Translations under genes and position numbers: made by a program | The notes under the pieces: model-generated | Seen by the model: only the letters and a program-made list of their open reading frames with translations | Databases searched by the model: none | Told to the model about the DNA's origin: nothing | From: Gemmatimonadaceae bacterium | GTDB lineage: Bacteria; Gemmatimonadota; Gemmatimonadetes; Gemmatimonadales; Gemmatimonadaceae | Length of the DNA: 5,600 nucleotides | NCBI GenBank assembly: GCA_017881545.1 | Contig: JADGQU010000187.1 | Coordinates: 1 to 5,600 of the forward strand | Reading direction: 5' to 3' | In this document: piece after piece, positions 5,363 to 5,600 of the stretch | Layout of the letters: each line of letters opens with the position of its first letter | Position numbering within the stretch: position 1 is the stretch's first letter

Positions 5363-5600
5363 ATGCCCTACATAATCACTGAAGCCTGTAAGAACACCAA
5401 AGACCGCGCCTGCGTCGATGTATGCCCGGTCGACTGCATCTATGAAGGACCCGATCAGCTCTACATCCATCCTGACGAGTGCATTGATTGCGGTGCATGC
5501 GAGCCCGAGTGCCCGGTGACCGCGATCTTTCCGGAAGAAGACGTGCCCGCGAACCTCAAGGAGTACGTCCAGATCAACCGAGAAGTATTCAAGAGCGAAA
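5363..5600 (+). CDS. 7Fe-type ([3Fe-4S]/[4Fe-4S]) ferredoxin, FdxA-like, 3' end cut off
   Basis: This is a small soluble electron carrier; the window ends after 79 codons, so the C-terminus is missing. ATG 5363 follows GGGGA at 5354-5358 by four bases. Cysteines are at 9, 17, 21 and 25, then 40, 43, 46 and 50, in the motifs CVDVCPVDC and CIDCGACEPECP. The text between them (YEGPDQLYIHPDE) closely resembles Azotobacter ferredoxin I and FdxA proteins. By that homology Cys9, Cys17 and Cys50 bind a [3Fe-4S] cluster and Cys21, Cys40, Cys43 and Cys46 a [4Fe-4S] cluster. Positions 11 and 12 are Asn and Thr, so the CxxC needed for a second ordinary 4Fe cluster is absent, supporting the 7Fe reading. 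Its redox partner is not evident from the neighbours. Confidence 0.93.
   Translation, partial: MPYIITEACKNTKDRACVDVCPVDCIYEGPDQLYIHPDECIDCGACEPECPVTAIFPEEDVPANLKEYVQINREVFKSE

Noticed and set aside
5307..5375. Hydrophobic reading frame (IIFGAAYHAGVAAALLGTEC) before the ferredoxin
   Set aside because: No start codon precedes it in frame and it overlaps the ferredoxin ribosome-binding site and first codons; treated as chance or a decayed duplicate, not a gene.

Overview
The window is GC-rich bacterial chromosomal DNA with compact gene spacing, frequent GTG/TTG starts and short overlaps between genes. Gene content and protein style (short-form ThiC under a TPP riboswitch, a 7Fe-type ferredoxin, a DUF6986-like fragment next to purine-degradation genes) suggest a soil or sediment type such as Gemmatimonadota or Acidobacteriota. 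This placement is an impression from the proteins and was not tested by a search.

Left part (1-2393) is a purine-degradation locus. On the + strand lie the C-terminal two thirds of allantoicase (cut by the window edge), OHCU decarboxylase (uraD) and 5-hydroxyisourate hydrolase (uraH), packed with almost no spacing as an operon. Converging on them from the right, on the - strand, are a guanine-deaminase-like CDA-fold enzyme and, coupled to it by an ATGA overlap, only the N-terminal quarter or so of a DUF6986-type protein. That remnant runs into the 3' end of uraH. Together these genes would turn guanine into xanthine (deaminase), take 5-hydroxyisourate to S-allantoin (UraH, then UraD), and split allantoate to ureidoglycolate and urea (allantoicase). 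Xanthine oxidation, uricase and allantoinase must be encoded elsewhere, perhaps just upstream.

Middle part (2394-2593) is a divergent control region. It holds an AT-rich promoter-like patch followed directly by a well-conserved TPP riboswitch. The 3' end of the aptamer contains the thiC Shine-Dalgarno sequence, so control is probably translational.

Right part (2594-5259) is a tightly packed + strand series: thiC (pyrimidine branch of thiamine synthesis), an M23-family lipoprotein peptidase, a YhbY/CRM-domain RNA-binding protein and a small protein with one C-terminal membrane helix. After a 103-base gap with a possible promoter comes a 7Fe-type ferredoxin, cut by the right edge. I saw no tRNA, rRNA, CRISPR array, insertion sequence or clear intrinsic terminator, and no convincing new multi-gene system. 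The points most worth checking are the DUF6986 remnant, the HGE variant zinc motif in the deaminase, and the riboswitch with its embedded ribosome-binding site ahead of unrelated genes.
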